DNA from: an uncultured Acidimicrobiales bacterium
GTDB taxonomy: Bacteria > Actinomycetota > Acidimicrobiia > Acidimicrobiales > SZUA-35
Length of the DNA stretch: 39,563 nt
Reading direction: 5' to 3'
Assembly: GCA_937976305.1 (NCBI GenBank)
Contig: CALJSB010000046.1
Coordinates: 1-39,563 of the forward strand
The translations under genes were made by a program, and so were the position numbers. The notes under the pieces were generated by a model that made no database searches, was not told where the DNA came from, and saw only the letters and a list, made by a program, of their open reading frames with translations. This document shows, in pieces, positions 1-8,017 of the stretch. The stretch's first letter is position 1. Each line of letters starts with the position of its first letter.

Positions 1-363
1 CGAGCAGTAGATGACGCCGGGGTTGGTCGAAGTGATCTCGTCGTAGTCGAGGCCGAGGCGTTTCATCACCCCTGGCCGGAAGTTCTCGACCACAACCTCG
101 ACATGGTCGGCCAGCTTGCGGGCCAACGCCCGCCCGTCGTCGGTCGTCAGGTCGATCGAGATGCATCGCTTGCCGGCGTTTTGTTGGGCGAAGTAGACCG
201 GAACGCCGCCGATCCGCGGATGGGCTCGCCGAGTAGTGTCTCCGATTGGTGGTTCGAGCTTGATCACCTCGGCCCCGAGGTCGGCAAGCGCCTTGGTGCC
301 GCTCGGGCCCGACACCACGCGAGTGAAATCAAGAACACGGATGCCGTCGAGTGGTCGGGCCAT
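1..363 (-). CDS. CaiB/BaiF-type (family III) CoA-transferase, N-terminal part only
   Basis: The first 121 residues are visible; the rest lies beyond the left edge. The N-terminus (MARPLDGIRVLDFTRVVSGP), followed by ALADLGAEVIKLE and later VVVENFRPGVMKRLGLDY, is the classic start of family III CoA-transferases, which move CoA between acyl-CoAs and free acids through an aspartyl-CoA intermediate. The catalytic Asp, normally near residue 170, is not in the window. The ATG at 363 fits the family's usual start. Substrate cannot be inferred. The next gene is divergent. Confidence 0.9.
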   Translation of the reverse strand, partial: MARPLDGIRVLDFTRVVSGPSGTKALADLGAEVIKLEPPIGDTTRRAHPRIGGVPVYFAQQNAGKRCISIDLTTDDGRALARKLADHVEVVVENFRPGVMKRLGLDYDEITSTNPGVIYCS

Positions 364-458
364 GGGCACGTTGCTAGTGGACCGGGGCGAAGGTCAACAA
401 GCTCACAACCGACGTGTTCGGGCCGATGACGACGACAGAACCCACGGGAGAGGGATCA

Positions 459-1862
459 ATGATCAATCGCCGGAATACCACCACCACCGCTCTATTTGCT
501 GCCCTTTTCGTGCTTGCAGCGACGATGTCGCCGGCCGGGGCCTGCGGCGGATTCTTCTGTCAGCAGCTGCCTGTTGACCAGGTGGGAGAGCGAATTGTGT
601 TCACCGTCAACGACGACGACACCGTGAGTTCGCTCATCGAGATCTCGTACTTTGGCGAGGCCGACGACTTCTCGTGGATTCTGCCGATCGCCGAGCCGAT
701 CGCAGCCGATGATGTCGCCGTCCCCGACGAAGGTGAACTCGTCTTTGACGAGTTGCACCGCCTCACCGATGTCTCGATCGTTGCTCCCGACCCCAGCAAG
801 TGCGTCATCGAGTTTCTTGAGGAAGACTTTGCCTTCCGCACCACAGACTCAGATGATGCGATGGAAGACGGCGGCGTTGAAGTCTTTGCCTCTGGCGAAG
901 TCGGTCCGTTTGGCTTTGATGTGATCGGGGCTGAGAATCCGGCTGCGCTGACCGACTGGCTCCGGGACAACAACTACAACGTCGATTCGTCGATGGAACC
1001 CTTGATCGATCTGTATGTCGAGGAAGAGTTCTCGTTCATCGCTATGCGTTTGCTCGACGGTGAGACGGCAGAGTCGATCCAGCCCGTCGAGATCACCTAC
1101 CCGGGCACCACGCCGATGATCCCCCTACGGCTCACCGCCGTTGCCGCCCAGCCGGCCATGCCGATCTACGTGTGGATCTTTGGCGATCACCAATCGGTTC
1201 CAGAGAACTTCGAGCACTTCGAGATCAAGACCGAGGAACTCACGTTTTCACCGTTTGGCTTCAATGACTACAACCAGTTGATCGGTACACGGGCTGATGC
1301 CGTTGGCGGCCGTGGTTTCATCACCGAGTTCGCCGGACCATCTGACAGCCTGGCCTTCGCTGATCCCTATTTGGTTCAGAAGGCCGATGAGCAGCCCTAC
1401 ATGACCCGTTTGACCACCGTGATCGATCCGGAAGAGATGAAGGTCGACCCGACGTTCGTATTCGACGAAGGCGCGGAAGATGTGTCAAACGTGCGAAACG
1501 CGCGCTCGATCGATGGCCTCTACGACTGTGAGCGTGAGCTCGCTGCAGCCGGCAGCTTTGGTCCTTCTGACGCCCTCGATGCCGAAGTGATCAACGCTCA
1601 ACTTCGGGCCGGCACGTTTGAGGGGTACGACAACCTCAGCGATGACGCCCGTATGGATCGTGGCCGCAGCTTCGACGACACCGACACCGACACCGATACC
1701 GATACCGACACAGACGTCGCTGACGAGGTCGCCCTCGCCGACGACAGCAATGACCGCGGTCTGTCCGCAGGGCTTGCCGCCCTCCTCGGCGGCTTGGGTT
1801 TGCTGCTCTTGGTGGGTGTGGCCTTTGGTGCGTATGCCTTCGGCCGTCGTGACACCGCTTAG
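459..1862 (+). CDS. DUF2330 family secreted, C-terminally anchored protein
   Basis: The reading frame opens earlier (414), but the ATG at 459 has a purine-rich GGGAGAGGG site just upstream and gives a proper signal peptide (basic MINRR, hydrophobic stretch ending near SPAGA). The mature protein starts ACGGFFC, the hallmark of DUF2330, followed by QVGERIVF and a DDFSWILP motif typical of the family. After the large extracellular part comes an Asp-Thr dipeptide tract, then one C-terminal membrane helix (GLSAGLAALLGG through LLLLVGV) and a short basic tail, so the protein is probably anchored with its bulk outside. Function of DUF2330 is unknown to me. It seems to stand alone. Confidence 0.85.
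   Translation: MINRRNTTTTALFAALFVLAATMSPAGACGGFFCQQLPVDQVGERIVFTVNDDDTVSSLIEISYFGEADDFSWILPIAEPIAADDVAVPDEGELVFDELHRLTDVSIVAPDPSKCVIEFLEEDFAFRTTDSDDAMEDGGVEVFASGEVGPFGFDVIGAENPAALTDWLRDNNYNVDSSMEPLIDLYVEEEFSFIAMRLLDGETAESIQPVEITYPGTTPMIPLRLTAVAAQPAMPIYVWIFGDHQSVPENFEHFEIKTEELTFSPFGFNDYNQLIGTRADAVGGRGFITEFAGPSDSLAFADPYLVQKADEQPYMTRLTTVIDPEEMKVDPTFVFDEGAEDVSNVRNARSIDGLYDCERELAAAGSFGPSDALDAEVINAQLRAGTFEGYDNLSDDARMDRGRSFDDTDTDTDTDTDTDVADEVALADDSNDRGLSAGLAALLGGLGLLLLVGVAFGAYAFGRRDTA
1677..1712 (+). repeat. Hexanucleotide Asp-Thr coding repeat (GACACC/GATACC)
   Basis: About six tandem GAY-ACC units encode a (DT)n linker just before the membrane helix of the DUF2330 protein. GAC and GAT alternate, so the tract is not perfectly homogeneous. 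Hexamer gain or loss would keep frame and only change linker length. Confidence 0.8.
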
Positions 1863-1925
1863 GTCGCAACACTGCCTGAGTCGAACCGCCGACCGACATC
1901 CATCGGTCGCTCACGCTTACCCGTT

Positions 1926-1954
1926 TTGCTCGTTGAGCTCGTGGTTCGTAGCGT
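1926..1954 (+). promoter_or_regulatory. Leaderless promoter of the F420-type oxidoreductase
   Basis: TTGCTC (1926-1931), a 17-bp spacer and TAGCGT (1949-1954), then six bases to the ATG at 1961. A TANNNT box 6-7 bases before the start codon is the usual actinobacterial leaderless arrangement. No Shine-Dalgarno sequence is visible, in agreement. Confidence 0.6.
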
Positions 1955-1960
1955 CGGCCC

Positions 1961-2869
1961 ATGGACATCGGCGCGCATCTTCCACAACTCGGCCGAGGGG
2001 CAACTCGCTCGGCCCTCATGGAGTTCTTGACCGAGGCCGAAGCACTCGGCGTGCACTCAGGCTGGGTCAGCGATCACATCGCTTGGCCCGCCGACATCGC
2101 GGCCAACTACCCGTACTCCGACGACGGGTCGTTCCCTGCGCCCAACGACATGGCGTGGCTCGATCCGATCGGCACGCTGCTCTTTGCTGCCGCCTGCACC
2201 GAAAGGATGTTGCTAGGGCAGACGGTGCTCATCATGGGGTACCGGCCGCCAGTCCAGACAGCGAAGCTGATGGCCACCCTCGACCAGCTCTCAAACGGCC
2301 GCGCCATCCTCGGCGCTGGTGTTGGGTGGATGAAAGAAGAATTCGAGGTGCTCGGGATGCCCTTCGACAATCGCGGGAAGCGAGCCGACGAGCAGCTCGA
2401 GATCTTCGACGCCCTCTTCACCGACGACACGCCGAGCTACGACGGCACGTACTACTCGTTCCCTGAGATCAAGTTCGAGCCCAAACCGGTGCAAGCGAAG
2501 ATGCCGGTGTGGATTGGAGGGTCGTCCGACCCTGCCTTCCGTCGCGTCGTGAGGTTTGGCGACTGCTATCACGCAGCCTTTCAATCCATCGACACGGTGG
2601 CCCGCGACTGGGCACGCATCCAGGAGCTGATGGCGGAGGCTGGGCGTGACCCGTCCGAGGTGACGCTGTCGATCCGCCTTTATCTCGACCCGGCCGGCTC
2701 AATGAAGCCAGAGTTGTCGGTGGCCGGCTCAGCCGACCAGATGGCAGACACCGTTGGTCAGTGGGCCGACATCGGGGCCGAGCACCTCCTGGTCGACATC
2801 ACCGCACCCGGCGGCCCAGCGGGCCGGCTCGACGCCCTCCGCACCTTCATGACCGACGTCGCCACCTAA
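1961..2869 (+). CDS. LLM-class F420-dependent oxidoreductase
   Basis: A 302-residue luciferase-like TIM-barrel protein. It starts MDIGAHLPQLGRG, followed by AEALGVHSGWVSDHI, GQTVLIMGYRPPVQTAK, a LSNGRAILGAGVGWMKEEFEVLG block and KMPVWIGGSSDPAFRRVVRFGD, all typical of the F420-dependent branch of the bacterial luciferase superfamily. Such enzymes use reduced F420 (sometimes FMN) for hydride transfer or monooxygenation; the substrate is not predictable. Length is normal. It sits between unrelated genes and has its own promoter, so it is probably monocistronic. Confidence 0.88.
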   Translation: MDIGAHLPQLGRGATRSALMEFLTEAEALGVHSGWVSDHIAWPADIAANYPYSDDGSFPAPNDMAWLDPIGTLLFAAACTERMLLGQTVLIMGYRPPVQTAKLMATLDQLSNGRAILGAGVGWMKEEFEVLGMPFDNRGKRADEQLEIFDALFTDDTPSYDGTYYSFPEIKFEPKPVQAKMPVWIGGSSDPAFRRVVRFGDCYHAAFQSIDTVARDWARIQELMAEAGRDPSEVTLSIRLYLDPAGSMKPELSVAGSADQMADTVGQWADIGAEHLLVDITAPGGPAGRLDALRTFMTDVAT

Positions 2870-2902
2870 CCCACAGCCGTCACCCGTTCGCACACCCCCG
2901 CT

Positions 2903-2952
2903 CGTTCTGGAGGCTGGAGCGCACGAAAACGACGGCTACGGCCTCCAGTTCG
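2903..2952. repeat. Palindromic repeat, type 2 (CTGGAGGC...GCCTCCAG), copy 1
   Basis: Arms CTGGAGGC (2907-2914) and GCCTCCAG (2941-2948) enclose 26 bases, between the convergent oxidoreductase and C26 hydrolase genes. The arms and flanking GTT resemble the copy at 28905-28952. It may act as a bidirectional terminator, or be a dispersed REP-like element. Confidence 0.6.
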
Positions 2953-2963
2953 GGAAAAAGGGG

Positions 2964-3671
2964 TTAGCGCTGGGCGGCGGCTTCGACGATCCAGCCGAAG
3001 ATGGGGTCGTCTGGACGCGTCACCATCATCTCGGGATGCCACTGCACGGCGACGACGCGCCCGTCGGTCGACTCGATCCCCTCGACCACTCCGTCATCGG
3101 CAGTTGCCGTGACTCGAAGGTCTCGGCCGAGCTCCTGCACCGTTTGGTGATGAAGGCTGTTGACGACACGATCGGCGCCATACAGCTGGGCAAGGCGGGA
3201 GTCCGATTCGAAGGTCACCGCGTGGGCCTCGGTTGTTGGCGCCTCGTTGAAGCGGGCATGGGGCGGCACGTCTTGGTTGAGCGTGCCGCCACGATGCACG
3301 TTGACCATCTGCAGTCCGCGACAGATGCCGAGGACGGGCAGAGAGCGGGTGTCGGCTTCGGTGAGCAGCGCAAGCTCGAACTCGTCTCGGGCCGGCTCTG
3401 GTGGGAAGTCGTTCGTCTCGGGCTCGGCCCCGAACTTGAGCGGGTCGATGTCGGCACCGCCACTCAGCAGCACGCCGTCGAGGCGATCAGCGACATCTGC
3501 TGGGTTGAGGCCCATCGGCAGGTGAACGGGAATGCCTCCGGCTTCGAGAATGCCGCGGGCGTAGTCGGCGAAGTACAGATCGAGTTCAAGATGGTGCAAC
3601 ACCTCGGGCATCCCAACGATGTCGCTGCCCCGCTTTTGTCGACCACTTAGTCCGATGAGGGGACGAGTCAT
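2964..3671 (-). CDS. Peptidase C26 / gamma-glutamyl-GABA hydrolase-like amidotransferase
   Basis: A 235-residue class I glutamine-amidotransferase fold. The nucleophile elbow is LGICRGLQ (Cys117), with His212 and Glu214 in VQWHPE, so the triad is intact. DGVLLSGGADIDP and the NSLHHQ segment place it with PuuD-like gamma-glutamyl hydrolases, which remove a gamma-linked glutamate from amines. The reading frame runs further upstream, but the ATG at 3671 has GGAG six bases ahead and gives the family's usual start (MTRPLIGLSGR). It is about 5 kb away from the second amidotransferase at 8018; a link with the gamma-glutamylation genes is possible but not shown. Confidence 0.88.
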   Translation of the reverse strand: MTRPLIGLSGRQKRGSDIVGMPEVLHHLELDLYFADYARGILEAGGIPVHLPMGLNPADVADRLDGVLLSGGADIDPLKFGAEPETNDFPPEPARDEFELALLTEADTRSLPVLGICRGLQMVNVHRGGTLNQDVPPHARFNEAPTTEAHAVTFESDSRLAQLYGADRVVNSLHHQTVQELGRDLRVTATADDGVVEGIESTDGRVVAVQWHPEMMVTRPDDPIFGWIVEAAAQR

Positions 3672-3706
3672 TCGATCTCCAGAAGTTGATCTTGGTGTCG
3701 CCGAGG

Positions 3707-4267
3707 CTACTCGGATGATTCGTCGGCCGAGAACGGCCGAAGCCGTGGAATCCAGCACGACACCTCTCGGCAGTAGTGCCGAAACGACTCCTCGAATCGG
3801 GCTTCGAGATCCGCCTCTTCTGAAGGCCTGATGGCGATGTTCCAGAGCAAGCCGCCCGCAACGACGTAGAGCAGCACGATGGGCGATCCAAACCACAGGC
3901 CGGTCGCTGCCCCCTGGACCAAACCAGCGACGGCCATCGGATTCCGCACCCAGCGATACGGACCCGCCACCACCAGCTTCCGAGGTGCATCGGTGGGCAG
4001 GGGAGTGCCTTCGCCGATGCGAGCCATGGTGTAGCCCGAGGTCAGGCCGAGGCTGCCGAAGATGACAAAGATGATCACGGCGGCAGGCCGATTCGGCGAG
4101 AACGTCGGCAGGTCCGCCCGGTCTTCGAAGGTCGACACGATCCAGGGGAGCACCACGAGAAAGGTGGTCCAGAACACCGCCGTCTGGGCCAGGGTCTTGC
4201 CGTAGTTCCGGGCAAAGCCGCCACGGGCGGCAGGCCGATAGAGCCACTGCGTGTCAGGGATCTTCAT
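3707..4267 (-). CDS. Isoprenylcysteine carboxyl methyltransferase-like membrane methyltransferase
   Basis: A 186-residue integral membrane protein with several hydrophobic helices. The C-terminal half holds VVAGPYRWVRNPMAVAG, then EADLEARFEESFRHYCREV and WIPR, the signature of the ICMT/PEMT-like membrane methyltransferases that bind S-adenosylmethionine. The natural substrate of most bacterial members is unknown. The ATG at 4267 overlaps the stop of the upstream membrane protein (ATGA), so the two are translationally coupled. The frame extends further upstream, but that part overlaps the neighbour and does not look like this family. Confidence 0.82.
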   Translation of the reverse strand: MKIPDTQWLYRPAARGGFARNYGKTLAQTAVFWTTFLVVLPWIVSTFEDRADLPTFSPNRPAAVIIFVIFGSLGLTSGYTMARIGEGTPLPTDAPRKLVVAGPYRWVRNPMAVAGLVQGAATGLWFGSPIVLLYVVAGGLLWNIAIRPSEEADLEARFEESFRHYCREVSCWIPRLRPFSADESSE

Positions 4268-4650
4268 GAGGTCGTTGCCCTGACGCCGAAGGCCATGATC
4301 GAGGTGAGCGCCAACGACGGGATCATGAACGCCAGCCCGAGCCAGTGCCCGATCGGATCGTCGAGCCAGCTCACCGATACCAACGTCGCATACGCGACGA
4401 CGCCGGTGAGTGCCCACAGGAGGGGACTGGCCCACTGGCTCCGGCGCAGCATGGCAAGGCCGGTCGCCACGGATCCTCCACCGAACAGCACGAGGTCGGC
4501 GATCATCAAGGTCCGCGCCGCTTCCCACCCTTCGGGCACAAACCAGCCGCGGACTCGTTCAGAACTGAGCAGCCCGATCCACCACAGGATTCCGCCGATG
4601 CCCTGAGCGATCAGGTAGGCGGGGCCGAGTTTGTTGGCAAAGGCGAACAT
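4264..4650 (-). CDS. Small four-helix membrane protein, unknown function
   Basis: 128 residues with about four hydrophobic segments (YLIAQGIGGILWWIGLL, ARTLMIADLVLFGGG, LWALTGVVAYATLVS, LGLAFMIPSLALTSI). I do not recognise a named family. It lies two bases from the end of the sensor kinase gene upstream and overlaps the methyltransferase by four bases, so regulator, kinase, this gene and the methyltransferase could form one four-gene operon. Confidence 0.75.
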   Translation of the reverse strand: MFAFANKLGPAYLIAQGIGGILWWIGLLSSERVRGWFVPEGWEAARTLMIADLVLFGGGSVATGLAMLRRSQWASPLLWALTGVVAYATLVSVSWLDDPIGHWLGLAFMIPSLALTSIMAFGVRATTS

Positions 4651-4652
4651 GG

Positions 4653-6005
4653 TCAGGCCGCCGGAAGCTCGACGGTGAAGCGAGCGCCACCGAGCGTCGA
4701 CGTCTCGACGCTGATGGTGCCGTGGTGTTGTTCAGCGAGTTCGCGAGCGATGGCAAGCCCGAGGCCCGCTCCACCCGTGGCGCGTGACCGAGAGTCGTCA
4801 AGGCGAGCGAATCGTTCGAAGATCAACGCTCGTTGCTCAGCGGCAATGCCGGGACCGTTGTCGTCGACGATCAGGCGAACAACTTCGGAACGGTCGTCGG
4901 CATCGAGTGTCACACCGATCGTGCCGTCGCCGTAGCGGGCGGCGTTCTCGAGCAGGTTCGTGATGATTCGGTTGATCGCATCTGCATCTGCGGAAATGCG
5001 ACTGGGCTGGATGTTCTTGGTGACGTTGAGGCCAGCGTGGCGGGCCTCCACCATGTTGACCGCCGCCCGCACCAGATCGTCGAGGTCCACATCAGCTCGA
5101 GCCGGCGCGCCTCCTTGGCGTTTGGCCAACACCAGCAGGTCGTCGATGAGGCGGGAGGCTCTTTCAAGCTCGTTCACGCTGTCGTCGAGCAGGCTCGGTT
5201 CGGCATCGTCGGATCGCGTCGCCTGCTTGCTCGCTTCAATCTCCAGTGCAGCCTTGACCCCCGTGATCGGGCTCCTGAGTTCGTGAGCAGCGTCGGCGAC
5301 AAAGCGCTGGTTTGCGCCAAGGGACGATGCCAGTCGGTCGATCGTTTGGTTCATCGAGGTACCGAGGCGTCCGAGCTCGTCGGTCGTCTGTGGAACCGGA
5401 ACTCGTCGTTCGAGATCCGATTCGGTGATGAGATCGAGCTGCTGTCGCATCGACTCAACTGGCTTCAGTGAGCGGCCCACAAGCCACCGGGTGGCGAACC
5501 AGCCAATGGCGATTGCCGCAAGAATGGGGAGAACGAACCAGACGAGCCGCCTGGTCCAGAACGGCACGAACGCAACCCGCCGAGCCCCGACAATGGCCGT
5601 GTCGCAAACGATCGGGTCAGTGCACCTCACACCGCTGATGACCCACGTGCCCTCGTCATCGTCGAGCTCCAGACCGACGGCTGCGTCTTCGTCGTTGGTG
5701 AACGACCAGACCTCTTCAAACAAAACGAGTTCTAGTTCTTCATCAACATCGCCAGTGACGTTGATGACCTCGGCGTTCTCGTCGAAGAAGAGCGCGAACT
5801 GCTCATCGCTCTCAATCCCGGTTGGTTGCTCGTCTGTCGTGTCGGACTCTGCAAGAAGAAATGATGCGAGAGCAACGTCGTCGGTCAGTTCCAGGTTGGC
5901 GCCTTGCCACTGTTGATACGTCACGGACACGGCGGCGATCGCGCTGAGCGCGCCAAGGGCGACGGCAACGGGAAGACCGAGTTGTGATCGGAGCGAGCGG
6001 GACAT
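4653..6005 (-). CDS. Two-component sensor histidine kinase
   Basis: 450 residues. A membrane helix lies at about 8-30, an acidic extracytoplasmic domain at about 31-150 (two cysteines, C128 and C134), and a second helix at about 153-172. HAMP runs to about 230, then HisKA with phospho-acceptor His241 in DAAHELRSPI. HATPase_c has NLLENAARYGDG (N box), DNGPGI (G1) and GGAGLGLAIA (G2). All catalytic elements are present. Start and upstream regulator stop share one base, so the pair is co-translated. The acidic sensor domain suggests sensing of cations or charged surface stress, but that is speculation. Confidence 0.95.
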   Translation of the reverse strand: MSRSLRSQLGLPVAVALGALSAIAAVSVTYQQWQGANLELTDDVALASFLLAESDTTDEQPTGIESDEQFALFFDENAEVINVTGDVDEELELVLFEEVWSFTNDEDAAVGLELDDDEGTWVISGVRCTDPIVCDTAIVGARRVAFVPFWTRRLVWFVLPILAAIAIGWFATRWLVGRSLKPVESMRQQLDLITESDLERRVPVPQTTDELGRLGTSMNQTIDRLASSLGANQRFVADAAHELRSPITGVKAALEIEASKQATRSDDAEPSLLDDSVNELERASRLIDDLLVLAKRQGGAPARADVDLDDLVRAAVNMVEARHAGLNVTKNIQPSRISADADAINRIITNLLENAARYGDGTIGVTLDADDRSEVVRLIVDDNGPGIAAEQRALIFERFARLDDSRSRATGGAGLGLAIARELAEQHHGTISVETSTLGGARFTVELPAA

Positions 6006-6679
6006 CAGCCGCCGCTGGCATTGAGGCGATAGCCAATGCCGCGAATGGTCTCGATGGCGGCGCGGTCGTATGGCTCGTCGATCTTGCGACGGAGGTAGCC
6101 GATGTACACCTGCACCACGCTGGCGTCGAGCTCATCGTCTGACCACACGTGCTCAATCAGATCTTGCTTGCTCACAGGTTCCCCTGCCCGGTGCATCAGG
6201 TAGCGAAGCAGGCTGAACTCGCGGGGCGTCAGATCGATCAGGTCGTCACCGCGATGACACGTGCGAGTCGACGGGTCGAGCACGAGATCGCCTGCATGCA
6301 ACACGGGAGGGCGTTCTGTTGGCCCGCGACGGATGAGAGCTCGCAGCCTCGCTAGGAGCACCACGAACGAAAACGGCTTGGTGAGGTAATCGTCTGCCCC
6401 GGTATCGAGTCCCTCCGCTTGATCGAACTCGCCACCCTTGGCTGTGAGCATCATGATCGGGGTGGTGATGCCCTGCTGGCGCAGCTCACGGCACACCACG
6501 TAGCCGTTCATATTGGGCAGCATCAGATCGAGAATGATGGCGTCATAGCTCATCTCGGTCGCACGCCAAAGACCATCGTCGCCGGTCTCAGACACATCGA
6601 CGGCGTAGCCCTCGGCCTCGAGGCCCTCTCGCAGGGCTCGGGCAATCAGCGTCTCGTCCTCGACGATCAGAACTCGCAT
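6005..6679 (-). CDS. OmpR/PhoB-family response regulator
   Basis: 224 residues: receiver domain with acidic pocket (E7, D8), phospho-acceptor Asp51 in DAIILDLMLPNMNG and Lys in YLTKPF, then a winged-helix DNA-binding domain with LTPREFSLLRYLM and VVQVYIGYLRRKID. It is the first gene of the kinase operon. Three TCTTNGG heptads about 60-85 bp upstream of its start and in front of the divergent metallopeptidase are the obvious candidate binding site. Confidence 0.96.
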   Translation of the reverse strand: MRVLIVEDETLIARALREGLEAEGYAVDVSETGDDGLWRATEMSYDAIILDLMLPNMNGYVVCRELRQQGITTPIMMLTAKGGEFDQAEGLDTGADDYLTKPFSFVVLLARLRALIRRGPTERPPVLHAGDLVLDPSTRTCHRGDDLIDLTPREFSLLRYLMHRAGEPVSKQDLIEHVWSDDELDASVVQVYIGYLRRKIDEPYDRAAIETIRGIGYRLNASGG

Positions 6680-6737
6680 GTTGGTGTCAATGATCTCACC
6701 GGGCTCGGCAAACGGCGAGGACGCCTTCTTGGCGTTC

Positions 6738-6765
6738 TCTTAGGAAGTCTTTGGTTTCTCTTGGG
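6738..6765 (+). promoter_or_regulatory. Three-heptad site, candidate binding array for the adjacent response regulator
   Basis: TCTTAGG (6738-6744), TCTTTGG (6748-6754) and TCTTGGG (6759-6765) repeat with a 10- and 11-bp step, i.e. on one DNA face. Tandem direct repeats with helical-turn spacing are the usual binding sites of PhoB/OmpR-type regulators. The array lies between the response regulator and the divergent metallopeptidase gene. Confidence 0.6.
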
Positions 6766-6842
6766 AGCACCTCGTCATGGTGATTCCCAGCTCGACAAAC
6801 ACCTCGGGCATCCACATCACTCCCACATGAAGGACCAGGACC

Positions 6843-7997
6843 ATGAACCGCCTCCCCGAGCCACCTCAGCTTCCCAACAAGGCCTGCGCTGCGCATTCGC
6901 CAGACGCTGAGTCGCCGCCCATGACGACCCACGCGATTGAGACCGACATGGGTGGTAGGGGCGGCTCTCGTCGCCTCATCGGCGCTTCTGTGGTTGCCGC
7001 TGTCGTTGGGGCTGCCGCCATCGGCGCCCCTGCGGCACTCGGATCGGCCGACAACGGTGTTGCGGCCCCGACTGATCGAGCCATGACCGTCGCGACCGAG
7101 GTCGACCTCGGCGCCGTGACCCTCGACGAGCTCGGTGACGAACTGGACGAACTCGGCCTCGAACTGCGGATCACTCCTCAGTCACAGCTGCAGTCGAAGC
7201 TCGACGATGCTTTCGACGATGATGATGACAGCGACGTCCAGCCAGAGAGCACTCACGACGACGATGACCCGCACCATGACGAGGCCCACGATCACGACGA
7301 GTTTGCTGATGAAGAGCCACTGGGCGCGTTCCCGGTCGACGGCGACTCGATCGACCTTTCGTCAGCTGAGACTCCCGAGATTGCAGAACAGGCGCAGGCC
7401 CTCTGGGATCGCTATGTCCAACTGATCCCCGCTGATCAGCGCGAGATGATCGCAGCATTCGAACTCGTGCCAGAAGAGTTCGGTGGCGCCTACGTCTATC
7501 CGACCGAAGAGGACCCAACGCAGTGGGTGCTCGGTCTCGGGCTGGGCCTCGGCGATGACCTCGACTTTGTCATCGTTCATGAGTACGCCCACCTGTTGTC
7601 GTTGCAGGCATCGCAGGTTCCACCCAGTTCAGACGCTGACGGATGCGAGACCTACTTCACCGGAGAAGGCTGCGCCATCGATGGGTCGCTGATGGACGAG
7701 TTCGTCGAGCGCTTCTGGAGCGAAGAACAGCAGAGCACTGTTCGTGAGCTGTTCGAGAACGAAGACTGGGACGGCCTCGATGACTTCTACTCAGACAACG
7801 CCGAGGATTTCGTCACCGACTACGCCATCACGAACCCCGCGGAAGATTTCGCCGACACGTTCGCCACGTTCGTGACCGAAGACGAGCCCGACAACCTTGG
7901 CAGTGACGATCTCACCATTGCGGAGCAGAAGATCGAGTGGCTCTGGTCGCTCGCTGACATGGTCGAGCTGCGAGAAGAAATCCGGGCAAACAGGTAG
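6843..7997 (+). CDS. Secreted putative zinc metallopeptidase (HEXXH) with His/Asp-rich region
   Basis: 384 residues. Residues VIVHEYAHLL carry a zincin HEXXH motif (His246, Glu247, His250), and NPAEDFADTFATF (Glu334) about 85 residues later is a plausible third zinc ligand in gluzincin fashion. A membrane or signal helix (LIGASVVAAVVGAAAIGAP) lies after about 45 cytoplasmic residues. Residues about 120-155 are an Asp/Glu/His-rich low-complexity stretch that could bind metal. I chose the ATG at 6843 because AAGGACCAGG precedes it. ATG 6921 or 6948 would give a more standard signal peptide and remain possible. It is divergent from the two-component genes and may be their target. Confidence 0.75.
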   Translation: MNRLPEPPQLPNKACAAHSPDAESPPMTTHAIETDMGGRGGSRRLIGASVVAAVVGAAAIGAPAALGSADNGVAAPTDRAMTVATEVDLGAVTLDELGDELDELGLELRITPQSQLQSKLDDAFDDDDDSDVQPESTHDDDDPHHDEAHDHDEFADEEPLGAFPVDGDSIDLSSAETPEIAEQAQALWDRYVQLIPADQREMIAAFELVPEEFGGAYVYPTEEDPTQWVLGLGLGLGDDLDFVIVHEYAHLLSLQASQVPPSSDADGCETYFTGEGCAIDGSLMDEFVERFWSEEQQSTVRELFENEDWDGLDDFYSDNAEDFVTDYAITNPAEDFADTFATFVTEDEPDNLGSDDLTIAEQKIEWLWSLADMVELREEIRANR

Positions 7998-8017
7998 GCA
8001 CTCGTCGAGACGACTAC

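Noticed and set aside
1618..2466. 282-codon plus-strand frame across the DUF2330 end and the oxidoreductase start
   Set aside because: It overlaps two well-supported genes in another frame, is arginine/proline rich and matches no family; a GC-driven shadow.
3707..4528. Longer start for the membrane methyltransferase
   Set aside because: The extra N-terminal part overlaps the upstream membrane protein antiparallel in frame and shows no family similarity; ATG 4267 with ATGA overlap is better.
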